Source of the DNA: Ramlibacter aquaticus | GTDB taxonomy: Bacteria > Pseudomonadota > Gammaproteobacteria > Burkholderiales > Burkholderiaceae_C | DNA: 60,267 nucleotides | Assembly: GCF_015159745.1 (NCBI RefSeq) | Contig: NZ_JADDOJ010000016.1 | Coordinates: forward strand, 1 to 60,267 | Direction of reading: 5' to 3' | In this document: positions 52,089 through 60,267 of the stretch, piece by piece | Numbering within the stretch: position 1 is the stretch's first letter | Layout: every line of letters begins with the position of its first letter | The notes under the pieces: generated by a model | Told to the model about the DNA's origin: nothing | The model's input: only the letters and a program-made list of their open reading frames with translations | Databases searched by the model: none | Program-made: the position numbers and the translations under genes

Positions 52089-53345
52089 ATGAGCAGCGAC
52101 ACCTTGGCTCATGGCCATGTCTTCCTGGCCCCCGGGCATGAACGAAGCGAGCGCAAGACGTGGGCGGTTATTTGGCTGTGCGGGCTGATGATGGTTGCCG
52201 AGATCGTCGGCGGGACGATGTTCGGGTCTGTGGCGCTCATTGCGGACGGTCTGCACATGTCCACCCATGCCGGTGCGTTGCTGATCGCAGCGCTCGCGTA
52301 CACCTATGCCCGGCGGCATGCGACCGACCCGCGCTTCTCTTTCGGCACCGGAAAGCTCGGTGATCTGGCCGGTTTCACCAGTGCAATCATCCTGGCCATG
52401 ATCGCGCTGCTCATCGGCTATGAGGCCGTGAGCCGCCTGCTGAGTCCGGTACCGATCAACTTTAACCAGGCGATTCCGATCGCCATCTTCGGGCTCGCCG
52501 TCAACGTGGCGAGCGCGTGGCTGCTCAGTGGCGGCGACCATGGACATCACCACGGACACGGCCACCCACATGGGGAAGCTGAGGGCGAGGACGAGGTTCG
52601 TCGGGTCGACACGGTTTGGGGACCACTGGTGCTCGAAGTATTCGAAGACGGCGTCCCACCGCGGTTTCGGCTGCACGATGGCCTGGGTGGAGTTGAGCCG
52701 GCCTCCGCGTGGATGGGCGCGACCGTGGAGACCCAGCGTCCGGACGGAAGCCGGCAACTGTTCCGCTTCGTCGATCGCGGGGCCTACCTTGAATCCATCG
52801 AAGAGATTCCGGAGCCCCACGAGTTTGACGCGAGCCTGAGCATCTCGCGCGCTGGTCTCGAGGAGTTCCACGAGGTGAGTTTCGAGGAACACGACCATGG
52901 ACACGGTGAGCCCAATGCCAAAACGCATCGAGACAACAACTTCCGGGCCGCGCTAGTGCACGTCATCGCTGACGCGGCGGTGTCGGTCCTTGTCATTGCG
53001 GGCTTGATCCTCGCACGGCAGTTTGGCTGGCTCTGGATCGACCCCCTTGTTGGTGTCGTCGGTGCTTTGGTCATTGCCAATTGGTCGTTCGGGCTGATAC
53101 GCGACACCGGCGCGATTCTCTTGGACATGAACGCGGACGGCAGCTTGGCCAAAAGAATCCGTGAAGCCCTGGAGGGTGACGGTGATCGCTTGGCGGACCT
53201 GCATCTCTGGCGGCTAGGTCCAGGCCATCTCGGTGCGATCGTGTCCGTGTCGACCCCCGCCACGCGAGATGCGGGCTTCTACAGGGCAAAGCTCAGTCGA
53301 TTCGGCGCGCTGTCGCACGTGACGGTCGAGGTTCGGCCCTCTTGA
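52089..53345 (+). CDS. dmeF: DmeF-like Co/Ni cation diffusion facilitator with inserted domain
   Basis: A 418-residue CDF exporter: four N-terminal helices with metal site HMSTHAG following ALIADGL, a His-rich loop (GGDHGHHHGHGHPHG), then two helices with HVIADAA and IDPLVGVVGA and a C-terminal domain. Between His loop and helix 5 there are about 120 extra residues (VLEVFEDGVPPRFRL to FEEHDHGHGE), about twice the usual loop. ATG 52089 is preferred; GTG 52077 overlaps the repressor stop. It exports Co2+/Ni2+ by proton exchange; substrate is inferred from family and regulator. Confidence 0.87.
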   Translation: MSSDTLAHGHVFLAPGHERSERKTWAVIWLCGLMMVAEIVGGTMFGSVALIADGLHMSTHAGALLIAALAYTYARRHATDPRFSFGTGKLGDLAGFTSAIILAMIALLIGYEAVSRLLSPVPINFNQAIPIAIFGLAVNVASAWLLSGGDHGHHHGHGHPHGEAEGEDEVRRVDTVWGPLVLEVFEDGVPPRFRLHDGLGGVEPASAWMGATVETQRPDGSRQLFRFVDRGAYLESIEEIPEPHEFDASLSISRAGLEEFHEVSFEEHDHGHGEPNAKTHRDNNFRAALVHVIADAAVSVLVIAGLILARQFGWLWIDPLVGVVGALVIANWSFGLIRDTGAILLDMNADGSLAKRIREALEGDGDRLADLHLWRLGPGHLGAIVSVSTPATRDAGFYRAKLSRFGALSHVTVEVRPS

Positions 53346-53822
53346 CCGCATGCCTAGCCGCACCACGCCACCGACGCCCTGCAAGGCGGCGCTGAACTGA
53401 GCACCGAGCGCGACAAGCGGCGGGCTGCCTTGCTGGCGATGACGTCGAGGTACGTGCTCTCCGACGACATCAAGCGGCCCCGCCAATAACAACCGTGTTT
53501 AGCATCCCGACAGCTCAAGCGCATCACCGCACCATTTGAATCACCGATGCGACGTTCGCACAGCGTTCAATCAGCGTGCAAGTGGCACGGGTGCAAATTT
53601 TCGGCGGTTTGCGCGTACGCCTCCCCTCTCGCCACTTTTCAAGTCACGAGTTCTGGGCTTGGTTGTCCGGGCTCCGGTCTAGCAATGCCTCCCGGATGGC
53701 TCTGGTGCGGCTTAGTCACCCCAACCCGGCGTCTGCCGCTCGACGGGACGAGCGTCAGCTTCCGGGCGCCCAATCTGACGCGGCGCATGTCGGGTCTGGG
53801 TCGTAGGCAGTCCTTCGACCCC
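53346..53822. other. intergenic region between dmeF and the recombinase gene
   Basis: No complete gene. A plus-strand frame ending at 53489 (LSTERDKRRAALLAMTSRYV, then LSDDIKRPRQ) looks like the tail of a decayed gene with no start. The remainder has no recognised feature. Confidence 0.4.
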
Positions 53823-55376
53823 TCACCTTGTTGAGCCTGATTGGGCCGTCCCATCGCTAAACCCTCGCTCAACAAACTCCCGCAGCTTCGACAGATCGGT
53901 CTTCGCATACTCGGCGGTCGTCTGCACCGAGGCATGACCGAGCAAGGCCTGCGCCGCCGGTAGCGGCACGCCCTTGTCGACCACCAGCGTGCGCGCGTAG
54001 GCGTGGCGCAGCCAGTGCGGTGACACCGACCGCAGCAAGAGCGCGTCGGCCTCGTCCTGCACCTCATCGGCCACGGCGAGCAACACCGCCTTGACCTCGT
54101 CGTACAGGCCCCGCGCTCCGAGCGCAAATGCCTTCTGGCCATGGATGAGCGGCAGGTGCTCCAGCGCCGTTGGCCGCGCCGGCAACCCGCGCGCGAGCCG
54201 GTACCGGTGCAAGACGTCACCGCAGCGCTGAGGCAGCGGAATGCTGCGGGCCTTGCTCCCTTTGCCGAGTACTTGCAGGGTCCAGCCGCCGCGCTCGTCG
54301 ACGTCCAGTCGCGGCAGGCCGGTGGCGGGCTGCCAAGCGAGTTCGGCCAACCGAACGCCTGCGTATCGAAACAGCGACCAGATGGCCGCTCGCCTCCAGA
54401 CCGACACGGCCTCGGGCGCGGGCGCCACGCCGGCGATGCTGCTCGCCACCCAGGTATCGCAAGTCGTCATCAGCGGCTCGGGCACGAACCGCTGGGGCTT
54501 GAAGCCTGCTCGGGAACGTGATCCGCCACCGAGACCAGCCGCCGGGTTGCCGAGCAGGTAGCCGGTGTCGTGCCAATAGCGGAACAGACTCGCGACCACC
54601 GCGAGCGCGCGAGCCTGCGAACGGGGCGACGGCGTGGCCACCGGCGCTCGCTCACCGGCAACGGCCCCCGGTGCGACGCCGTCACCGGGATGCGCGACCC
54701 ACTGCCGGTACGCGAGCAGGTCTTGCCGCGTCAGGTCGGACAGCGGCCCACGACCGTGAGCGAGGCACCAGGTGACGAGGCGTTGCAGTTCCGCCGTGTA
54801 GGCCCGCCACGTATGGCGTGAGCCGGACGCGCGCTCGCGCAGGAACGCCGCCGCAGCGGCATGATCGTCGGTCGCGCCCAAGGTGTTGGTGTCGTCGTGC
54901 GGGTTGGCCAAGCGTCCGCGTCGTTGAAGCCACTCGACCACATTGCACGGCAGCGCGGTGGAGGTGTCCACGTCATGTCCTGCCGCCGCGTCAGAGGAGA
55001 CGCTCGCGGCCATCGGCGCGGCCTTGAAGCGCCTGGCATGGCTGTTCAACAGGGACCGCACGACCGACTCGACCGACGCCGCCTCGCCGCTCGGGAGCGC
55101 GCGTAGCCGTCCGCCCTGCCAAACCTCCACGACTTCGGGCACGTCGATAAGGAGTCGACACACCGTGGGCTTGGCACGTCGCGCATCGGGCAGCGCCCCG
55201 TAGACCTTGATCAGTCGCGTCCAGGTCCAGCGTTCATGTACCGGGTGGCCCAGCGCCTCGCTGAGGTACGCCGCGATCGCGGCGGGCTCTGACGGCAGAC
55301 GCTGCGGCGGCACCACGCCGTGGTCGACCCACGCCGCCGGCGCGGCGCCATCGGTGGGCGCCGTCGTGCGGGTCAT
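53823..55376 (-). CDS. TnpS-like tyrosine recombinase
   Basis: A 517-residue tyrosine recombinase: SAM-like domain (TWRAYTAELQRLVTWCLAH), then catalytic arginine in RYAGVRLAEL, lysine in GKGSKARSIPL, HWLRHAYART, GHASVQTT and nucleophile tyrosine in TAEYAKTDL. All active-site residues are present. A 150-residue N-terminal extension precedes the usual core. In Tn4651-type transposons TnpS resolves cointegrates together with TnpT. ATG 55376 overlaps the upstream gene by four bases. Confidence 0.82.
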   Translation of the reverse strand: MTRTTAPTDGAAPAAWVDHGVVPPQRLPSEPAAIAAYLSEALGHPVHERWTWTRLIKVYGALPDARRAKPTVCRLLIDVPEVVEVWQGGRLRALPSGEAASVESVVRSLLNSHARRFKAAPMAASVSSDAAAGHDVDTSTALPCNVVEWLQRRGRLANPHDDTNTLGATDDHAAAAAFLRERASGSRHTWRAYTAELQRLVTWCLAHGRGPLSDLTRQDLLAYRQWVAHPGDGVAPGAVAGERAPVATPSPRSQARALAVVASLFRYWHDTGYLLGNPAAGLGGGSRSRAGFKPQRFVPEPLMTTCDTWVASSIAGVAPAPEAVSVWRRAAIWSLFRYAGVRLAELAWQPATGLPRLDVDERGGWTLQVLGKGSKARSIPLPQRCGDVLHRYRLARGLPARPTALEHLPLIHGQKAFALGARGLYDEVKAVLLAVADEVQDEADALLLRSVSPHWLRHAYARTLVVDKGVPLPAAQALLGHASVQTTAEYAKTDLSKLREFVERGFSDGTAQSGSTR

Positions 55377-56335
55377 GGCGCGCCCGGCTTGTCGGCCTTG
55401 CCTGGGCGAGACGCGCGTTTGGACGCGCGTTCGCGAGCGCCCGCCACACTTGGGGTCGGCACAGCACGGGCGACCCTAAGTGCTCGAACGAACTCGTCGA
55501 GCTGGACGCGCTGCGACGCGTTCACGTAGCGCAGGGCGGCGACCTCGCCGGTGGCCTTCTGGTGCTGACCGCGCACGTCGATGAGGTCGCTCTCGAGCTG
55601 CTGAAGGCGGGCTTCCAGGACGGCCTGGCGCTTGTCTGCAAACTTCAGCTGGCTCGCGAGGCGTCCGATCTCTGCTTGGGCCGCCTGGCGCTGCTGGCCG
55701 GTCTCTTCGAGCAGTCGCCGAGACAGCCCCTCATAGCGCTCCTGCGTGGCGGCGATCGCCTGCGCCTGGGTGGCGCGTGCGGCATCGAGGTCGCCGCCAA
55801 GCTGCGCCTGCTGCGTTCGGGCGGCGTCGAGCTCCGCCTGAAGCGCCGTAGCGCGAGCGGACAGCGCCACTTGATCGGTGCTGGCTTGCGCGAGGCGCGA
55901 GTCGCGCTCGGTGACGGACGCCCGCAGCTCGGTGAGTTCTTGCTTGAGCACTTCGGCGCGCAGTTGCGCCTCGGTCAGCTCTTCTCGAGCGCCGTCGGCC
56001 ACGGCCTGCGCCTGGCTGCGCAAGCGGCTGAGCTCGTCGAGCTGGGCGCCGACGGCGGCACGCCAGACCTGCTGCATCAACTCCGCGACGTCGGCCGGCA
56101 ACTCCGGCAGGACGATGCGATCGACACCTGCATGGACGAGTTCGGCCTCGATCGCGTTGATAGCCTGGCCGATCGTGGCCGGATTGCCGCCGCCCAGGCG
56201 CTCGCGCACCTTGCGCACTGAGACCGCCCGACGAAACGCTTGGGCCGACGGCGTCTGACCCACACCGGCCTCGGCGACAAGCGCGAAGACGGCCTGGCGG
56301 ACGTCCGCGGGCGTGGCGACGGCGGGACGCGGCAT
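55373..56335 (-). CDS. TnpT/KfrA-like coiled-coil DNA-binding protein
   Basis: A 320-residue protein. An N-terminal KfrA-type DNA-binding domain (VRKVRERLGGGNPATIGQAI) is followed by a long alanine/glutamine-rich coiled coil (about residues 100-270) and a basic tail. Similar proteins assist the TnpS recombinase at the resolution site. Here it is upstream of, and overlaps, the recombinase gene, unlike the divergent tnpS/tnpT of Tn4651. The operator-like dyads just upstream suggest autoregulation. Confidence 0.75.
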   Translation of the reverse strand: MPRPAVATPADVRQAVFALVAEAGVGQTPSAQAFRRAVSVRKVRERLGGGNPATIGQAINAIEAELVHAGVDRIVLPELPADVAELMQQVWRAAVGAQLDELSRLRSQAQAVADGAREELTEAQLRAEVLKQELTELRASVTERDSRLAQASTDQVALSARATALQAELDAARTQQAQLGGDLDAARATQAQAIAATQERYEGLSRRLLEETGQQRQAAQAEIGRLASQLKFADKRQAVLEARLQQLESDLIDVRGQHQKATGEVAALRYVNASQRVQLDEFVRALRVARAVPTPSVAGARERASKRASRPGKADKPGAP

Positions 56336-56355
56336 GGCAAGCTTCCGAAGAGTTA

Positions 56356-56434
56356 ACTAACGATGTTAGTCTAACGTTAGACAACGATTCAAGCAACCGA
56401 TTCAGAGTAGCAAACTCAGATAACGCGAATTATC
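56356..56434. promoter_or_regulatory. dyad cluster: operator or resolution site
   Basis: Three dyads lie just before the KfrA-like gene: ACTAAC-GAT-GTTAGT (56356-56370), TCTAACGTTAGA (56370-56381, perfect) and GATAA-N6-TTATC (56419-56434). The first two share the TAAC/GTTA core, as expected for a dimeric repressor. The third could be the crossover site of the recombinase. Confidence 0.6.
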
Positions 56435-56521
56435 GGTGCAAACCGAGGGTCTACGAAGCCCCCGGCTGTAGGCTGGGGCGTGGAAACACCCCGGCCAAGG
56501 GCGGACGAGGATGTGGTTGGG

Positions 56522-56634
56522 GGGGTCAGAGAATCCAGTATTCATGCGGCCTGCAGCGGGGCACCACCCCGCGAACCCGCATGAATGCTCGGTCTCGCTA
56601 GCGTCCTAAAACGCACGACCAACAAGACGACCCC
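56522..56634 (-). repeat. 113-bp right inverted end of the transposon
   Basis: Reverse complement of 40083-40195 with 8 mismatches. The outermost bases are CGACCCC at 56628-56634. The cruciform GCGGGG/CCCCGC within CATGCGG/CCGCATG is retained in full. Confidence 0.85.
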
Positions 56635-56980
56635 TGCAGGCAGATGGGCGTTCGCCCGTCGATGGGAACGGTGGGTGATGCCTACGACAACGCGATGGCC
56701 GAGAGTTTCTTTGCCAGCCTGGAGGCCGAGCTCATCGAGCGCCACAGCTTCGAGTCGAAGGCCCAGGCCCGCATGGCAGTGTTCACCTGGATTGAAGGTT
56801 GGTACAACCCCAGGCGCCGCCACAGCGGCCTGGGCTACCTCTCACCCCTGAACTTTGAAAGGAGCCAGCAGATGCAATTCGATGCCCGTAAGCATGAGGC
56901 AGACCATGCCGACGGAGCACCCCAGACGGTTTGAGAATCAAACCAGAAACCGTCCACGGAACTGGGTCAACTCCAACTCC
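56635..56980 (+). mobile_element. IS3-family remnant (3' part of orfB and right end)
   Basis: From 56635 a frame reads CRQMGVRPSMG, SVGDAYDN-type catalytic sequence (GTVGDAYDNAMAESFFASLE) and GWYNPRRRHSGLGYLSP, the C-terminus of an IS3 OrfB, stopping at 56934. The right terminal repeat follows (56955-56980; TGGAGTTGACCCAGTTCC reversed). The 5' part is removed at the transposon boundary. Confidence 0.85.
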
Positions 56981-57051
56981 ACTACGCGACAGCTACTTTG
57001 CCAAGGCTGGTGCGGCCACGAGGTGGTTGGCCTGCCGAGAAGAGACTGCCC

Positions 57052-57239
57052 GTGGTGGGGGCGAGATCGCCGACGTGCAGCAGCATTTGGACCACCACTT
57101 CCTCGACGAAGTACCGGGCCTGGGGCCTGCCATCCTGGAAAATCTGTGCCGATTCATTGCAGCGCGCCTGCAATCCCGCTTCCCGGACCTGGCCAGCGTC
57201 AGCGTCTGGCGTGAATCGGTCGGCGATGCGCCCGACTGA
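57052..57239 (+). pseudogene. queD: queD 3' fragment (6-carboxytetrahydropterin synthase)
   Basis: The last about 60 residues of a QueD-type enzyme (EIADVQQHLDHHFLDEVPGL, then ENLCRFIAARLQ and SVSVWRESVGDA), including the conserved DHH and the E of WRES. The N-terminal two thirds are lost to the IS3 insertion region. It cannot be functional. Confidence 0.8.
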
Positions 57240-57290
57240 CGGTGTCGTGAACAGCCCCCGCTACGGGCGAGGCGGATGCGCCGGACCGGC

Positions 57291-58313
57291 TCAGCCCCCT
57301 GCAGTCCGGGGTTCCGGCTTGCCCGCACGCAGGCCCAGCCGTGCAAGGAGCGAGACATCCGCTTCGACGTCGGGGTTCCCCGTGGTGAGCAGTTTGTCCC
57401 CGTAGAAGATCGAGTTCGCCCCCGCCTGGAAGCAAAGCGCCTGCACCGCTTCACCCATCTGCTGGCGCCCGGCCGACAGCCGCACCCGCGCACGCGGCAT
57501 CGTGATGCGAGCCACGGCGATCGTGCGCACGAACTCGAAGGGATCCAGGGGCGCCTGGTCGGCCAGCGGGGTGCCAGCCACCCGCACCAGGTGATTGATG
57601 GGAACGGACTCCGGGTAGGGCTCCAGGTTCGCGAGCTGGGCCACCAGCCCCGCGCGCTGCCGCCGCGACTCGCCCATGCCCACGATGCCGCCGCAGCAGA
57701 CCTTCACCCCTGCCCCACGCACCCGCTCCAGCGTATCCAGCCGGTCCTGGTAGTCGCGGGTCGTGATGATCTCCCCGTAGAACTCCGGGGCGCTGTCCAG
57801 GTTATGGTTGTAGTAGTCCAGCCCGGCGTCCCGCAGGACCTCGGCCTGGCCGTCGGCCAGCATGCCCAGGGTGGCACAGGCCTCCAGGCCGAGCGACTTC
57901 ACGCCGCGCACCAGGTCGGCCACCTTTTCAACATCCCGGTCCTTGGGCGAACGCCACGCCGCGCCCATGCAGAAGCGCGTCGCCCCTGCATCGCGAGCGG
58001 CCCGCGCGGCGTGCAGGACCTCGTCGACTTCCAGCATCTTGCCCGCACCCACGCCCGTGTCGTAGTGCACGGACTGGGGGCAGTAGCCGCAGTCCTCCGG
58101 GCATCCCCCCGTCTTCACCGACAGCAGGGTGGCCAGCTCGACCAGCGTGGGATCGAAGTTCTCACGGTGAACGGTCTGCGCCCGGTGCAGCAGTTCGGAG
58201 AACGGAAGTTCAAACAGCGCCAGTACCGCTTCCGTCGTCCAGCGCACCGGGACGGCGGCCATGCGCATCGCCGGCGGATGGAAGGTGAGCGGAGACTCGA
58301 TGGTCTGGTTCAT
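57291..58313 (-). CDS. bioB: BioB, biotin synthase
   Basis: A 340-residue radical-SAM enzyme: CxxxCxxC cluster motif in [13 protein letters not shown], then the BioB signatures RFCMGAAWR and [14 protein letters not shown], and a late RLSAGRQQM with the [2Fe-2S]-ligating arginine. It inserts sulfur into dethiobiotin, the last step of biotin synthesis. No other bio gene is in view. Length is normal. Confidence 0.95.
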   Translation of the reverse strand: MNQTIESPLTFHPPAMRMAAVPVRWTTEAVLALFELPFSELLHRAQTVHRENFDPTLVELATLLSVKTGGCPEDCGYCPQSVHYDTGVGAGKMLEVDEVLHAARAARDAGATRFCMGAAWRSPKDRDVEKVADLVRGVKSLGLEACATLGMLADGQAEVLRDAGLDYYNHNLDSAPEFYGEIITTRDYQDRLDTLERVRGAGVKVCCGGIVGMGESRRQRAGLVAQLANLEPYPESVPINHLVRVAGTPLADQAPLDPFEFVRTIAVARITMPRARVRLSAGRQQMGEAVQALCFQAGANSIFYGDKLLTTGNPDVEADVSLLARLGLRAGKPEPRTAGG

Positions 58314-58518
58314 GGCAATTCCTTTTGTCTACTGGCCTGGAAGGAGAGCTCGGTGTCGCCTTCCAAGTCGCGGCACTATAACGCCTCTAGAACCGCGTGC
58401 CTGCAGCCCGCACGGTATCGGGTGCGGTGGACGAGGTGCTGACACGCGACGTCGCTGGCAGGAAAAGCAAGCACTGGTATCGTTGAGGATGGGCCCTCGC
58501 CAGGGGCTCTAACCTACC

Positions 58519-60084
58519 ATGCACTCCCACGATCTTCTCCCCCGTCCTCGTCGGAACGGTGTTGCTGATGCGGCACTTACTCGACTGAACTCTCATTGGC
58601 CATTTCTGGCCTCGGCCGCGGTGGTTTGTTCCTGGGTCCTTTTGACAGCCTCGGTCAACCCTGCGCAGTTCGCAGACAGCGTCGAAGAGTACAACTGGGC
58701 ACATGGACTGGAGTGGGGCTACTGGAAGCATCCGCCGCTGACGACATGGCTGATGCGCGTCATCATCAGTGTTGTGGGGGTGTCCCACTGGACGTCCTAT
58801 TTTGCGGCGGCGGTGTGCAACGTCGCGACGCTCTGGTTCATGTGGCAGCTCTCGCTGCTGCTCTTGCCGCGAAGAGCGGCAGCGTTTGCCATTCTGCTTC
58901 TGCCTCTCCATCACAGCATGTCGTGGCGGGCACAGGTGTTCAACCACAACACAGTGCTTGTGTTGATGTCCAGCGCGCTGGTTTGGGCGGTAGTTCGTGC
59001 AACCCAACGCGGCCGCTCATCAGATTGGGCTTTGGTGGGCCTGATCGGCGGGGCGGCCATGCTGACCAAATATCAAGCCGTAGTGCCGATCATGGCTGCC
59101 CTTACCGCTTTGAAAATGAGCGGTGCCATGGAGCAATCCCAGTGTCGTCGCGGTATCGCACTCGCCACCTTGGTTGGTATGGTCGTTTTTCTTCCTCACC
59201 TCATATGGGAAGTTTCACACGACTGGCCGACCCTACGATATGTGGAACACAGCGCACCAGTACTCGCCTTGCCGGCGCGCTTTGTAGCTGTGCTGAAGTT
59301 CTTTGGCGCTCAGGTTGGCTTATACGTTGCCGTCCTTTTCACAGCCGCTTTAGCAGCTTTCTGGCCAAGTCGCATACGCAGAAGTCCTGTTGAATCAGCG
59401 GTTCAGCCCCAAATGGTTTGGATTTGGTCATTGGTGCTGGTGCCGGTCGCAATCGTGACTGCGATTGCGCTCTTCGTAGGATTGAAGCCCCCTCGGGACT
59501 GGGGAATCCAAACGCTCCAGTTCTTGCCGCTACTACTGGCAGCGCTACTTGAGGGCCGCAAGGAACCTGTCAGCCTGCGAATCCCTCTTTTGGCCAGTGG
59601 CATTGTGGGGGTGGGCATTGCATCGTTCTATGTCTACAAGACCACTGATGCTTCCGAAATTCACAAATTGAATTCGGCTGATCGAGTCTTTCCTGCGCGG
59701 CAGCTAGCGGGGCTTGTGATGCGCGATTGGCGTCAAGCCACCCAATGCCCTCTGCGATACGTCGAGGGCAATGGGTTTACCGCGGGGCTAGTCTCCGTCT
59801 ATTCTGGCGCGTACCCTCAGGTTCTCGAGGAGGGTGACCACCGAAAGTCCCCCTGGGTCGACACCAACCGCATGACTGAGGACGGCTGGGTGCAGATCGA
59901 AGCACCCATCTCCATCGGTCAAGCGGGGCCTGTGCGTGTCCAAAGCTTAGAAGTGCCGGCAGACGCGAAGAACGGGGGCACTGCACTTGTCCGTTGGAAA
60001 ATTCATCCGCCAAATCGCCGCTGCAAGGACGTGCAGATTCCAGGAGAAACTGGGTCAACCCGGTCTGCAGTGGAGCACGGGTAG
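58519..60084 (+). CDS. GT39/ArnT-type membrane glycosyltransferase
   Basis: A 521-residue integral membrane protein of the dolichyl-phosphate-mannosyltransferase fold. The first-loop acidic motif is ADSVEEYNWAHGLEWGYWKH with a KHPPL motif, as in PMT_2 enzymes; about ten helices follow, and the C-terminal periplasmic domain begins near residue 390. Such enzymes transfer a sugar from a polyprenyl-phosphate carrier to a lipid or protein. Acceptor unknown. Codon use is less GC-rich than neighbours, hinting at a different origin. Confidence 0.75.
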   Translation: MHSHDLLPRPRRNGVADAALTRLNSHWPFLASAAVVCSWVLLTASVNPAQFADSVEEYNWAHGLEWGYWKHPPLTTWLMRVIISVVGVSHWTSYFAAAVCNVATLWFMWQLSLLLLPRRAAAFAILLLPLHHSMSWRAQVFNHNTVLVLMSSALVWAVVRATQRGRSSDWALVGLIGGAAMLTKYQAVVPIMAALTALKMSGAMEQSQCRRGIALATLVGMVVFLPHLIWEVSHDWPTLRYVEHSAPVLALPARFVAVLKFFGAQVGLYVAVLFTAALAAFWPSRIRRSPVESAVQPQMVWIWSLVLVPVAIVTAIALFVGLKPPRDWGIQTLQFLPLLLAALLEGRKEPVSLRIPLLASGIVGVGIASFYVYKTTDASEIHKLNSADRVFPARQLAGLVMRDWRQATQCPLRYVEGNGFTAGLVSVYSGAYPQVLEEGDHRKSPWVDTNRMTEDGWVQIEAPISIGQAGPVRVQSLEVPADAKNGGTALVRWKIHPPNRRCKDVQIPGETGSTRSAVEHG

Positions 60085-60140
60085 CCGCCCGCTGTCACTC
60101 TGCGCAGAAACCTTCTAGCCCCGACTGAAGATCGGCTGGG

Positions 60141-60267
60141 TGTTGATTTCCATCCAGAAGTGACCCACCTGGCCGGGTAATTTCCATCGAAATCTGACCC
60201 ACGTACGAACCCTAACCTGCTGCTTTTGGTGGCAGGAGCACTAGGAGTGATTGACGTGGCGACACTG
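60141..60267 (+). mobile_element. left end of an IS21-family element and start of istA
   Basis: It begins TGTTGATTTCCATCC. Two copies of the unit ATTTCCATC...TGACCCAC (about 60146 and 60180) are the terminal repeats. A GTG at 60247 starts VIDVATL, the usual IstA N-terminus, after AGGAG. The window ends seven codons into the gene. Confidence 0.82.

Larger units (their letters stand above)
40083..56634. mobile_element. Tn3-family transposon with TnpS/TnpT-type resolution genes
   Basis: A 16.5-kb segment bounded by matching inverted ends. It carries a full tnpA at the left and a tyrosine recombinase plus coiled-coil KfrA-like protein at the right, the gene set of Tn4651-type members. Cargo comprises cation-transport genes and an IS110-type insertion. 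The 5-bp flanks differ (GAACT left, TGCAG right) and the outer neighbours are unrelated IS remnants. No target duplication therefore survives, and one end has probably been rearranged. Confidence 0.75.

Noticed and set aside
53547..53834. A 95-codon plus-strand frame between dmeF and the recombinase gene
   Set aside because: No ribosome binding site, biased composition and overlap with the recombinase 3' end.
60040..60084. IS3-like end in AACTGGGTCAAC near the 3' end of the GT39-type gene
   Set aside because: Only 12 bases match the IS3 right repeat at 56960-56971 and the frame continues through it; chance similarity is likely.
1..60267. tRNA, rRNA genes and CRISPR arrays
   Set aside because: None seen by eye on either strand; in particular no tRNA beside the integrase-like gene that could serve as an attachment site.

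Overview
The window is GC-rich DNA of a beta-proteobacterium, most likely Burkholderiales. The basis is codon use, a Burkholderiales-type mer operator, molybdate, biotin and metal genes, and the insertion sequences present. Most of it is accessory DNA: nested mobile elements carry toxin-antitoxin, metal and membrane-stress genes, with short ordinary stretches between them (mod operon, bioB, a GT39-type membrane protein).

Layout. 1-3.6 kb: a DUF1778/GNAT toxin-antitoxin pair, a recombinase-associated fragment, IS21 debris and a RES/Xre pair. 3.7-10.9 kb: an island between two perfect 22-bp direct repeats, holding a TniB/TniQ-like remnant, a mer operon with an atypical flavoprotein, a LexA-box gene and an AbiE-like pair. 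10.9-13.8 kb: modCBA and divergent modE. 14.3-15.1 kb: an IS5-family element inserted in an older gene. 15.1-23.9 kb: a maintenance/recombination module. Its leftward operon has a tyrosine-integrase-like protein and a stand-alone paralogue of that protein's core-binding domain. Its rightward operon has an actin-like ATPase, a small ParR-like partner, a second degenerate actin, ParA and a small DNA-binding protein. 24-35.9 kb: an envelope-stress cluster (PepSY, two COG4705 proteins, PAP2, RND pump, DedA-PAP2-LssY) with its own two-component system. 36.1-39.8 kb: a second, truncated copy of the actin module. 40.1-56.6 kb: a Tn3-family transposon with 113-bp inverted repeats, TnpA, TnpS/TnpT-like proteins, an IS110-type insertion and cation-transport cargo. 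56.6-60.3 kb: an IS3 remnant, a queD fragment, bioB, the GT39-type gene and the start of an IS21 element.

The most interesting signal is a roughly 0.85-kb non-coding block present twice (about 18.93-19.80 and 36.19-36.99 kb), on the far side of each actin operon. The copies have diverged, yet many hairpins are kept by paired substitutions. Six of seven informative odd pairs are G-U wobbles only if the transcript runs on the minus strand, that is toward the integrase operon. I read this as a large structured RNA, possibly a very long leader, that I cannot assign to a known class.

A second coherent system is a five-promoter regulon inside 25.6-33.8 kb. Each promoter has the architecture YTCAG-N6-YTCAG-N10-TANNNT (one repeat half is CCCAG, two -10 boxes are CATGAT). 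One lies directly before the response-regulator gene, so the two-component system probably controls the cluster and itself.
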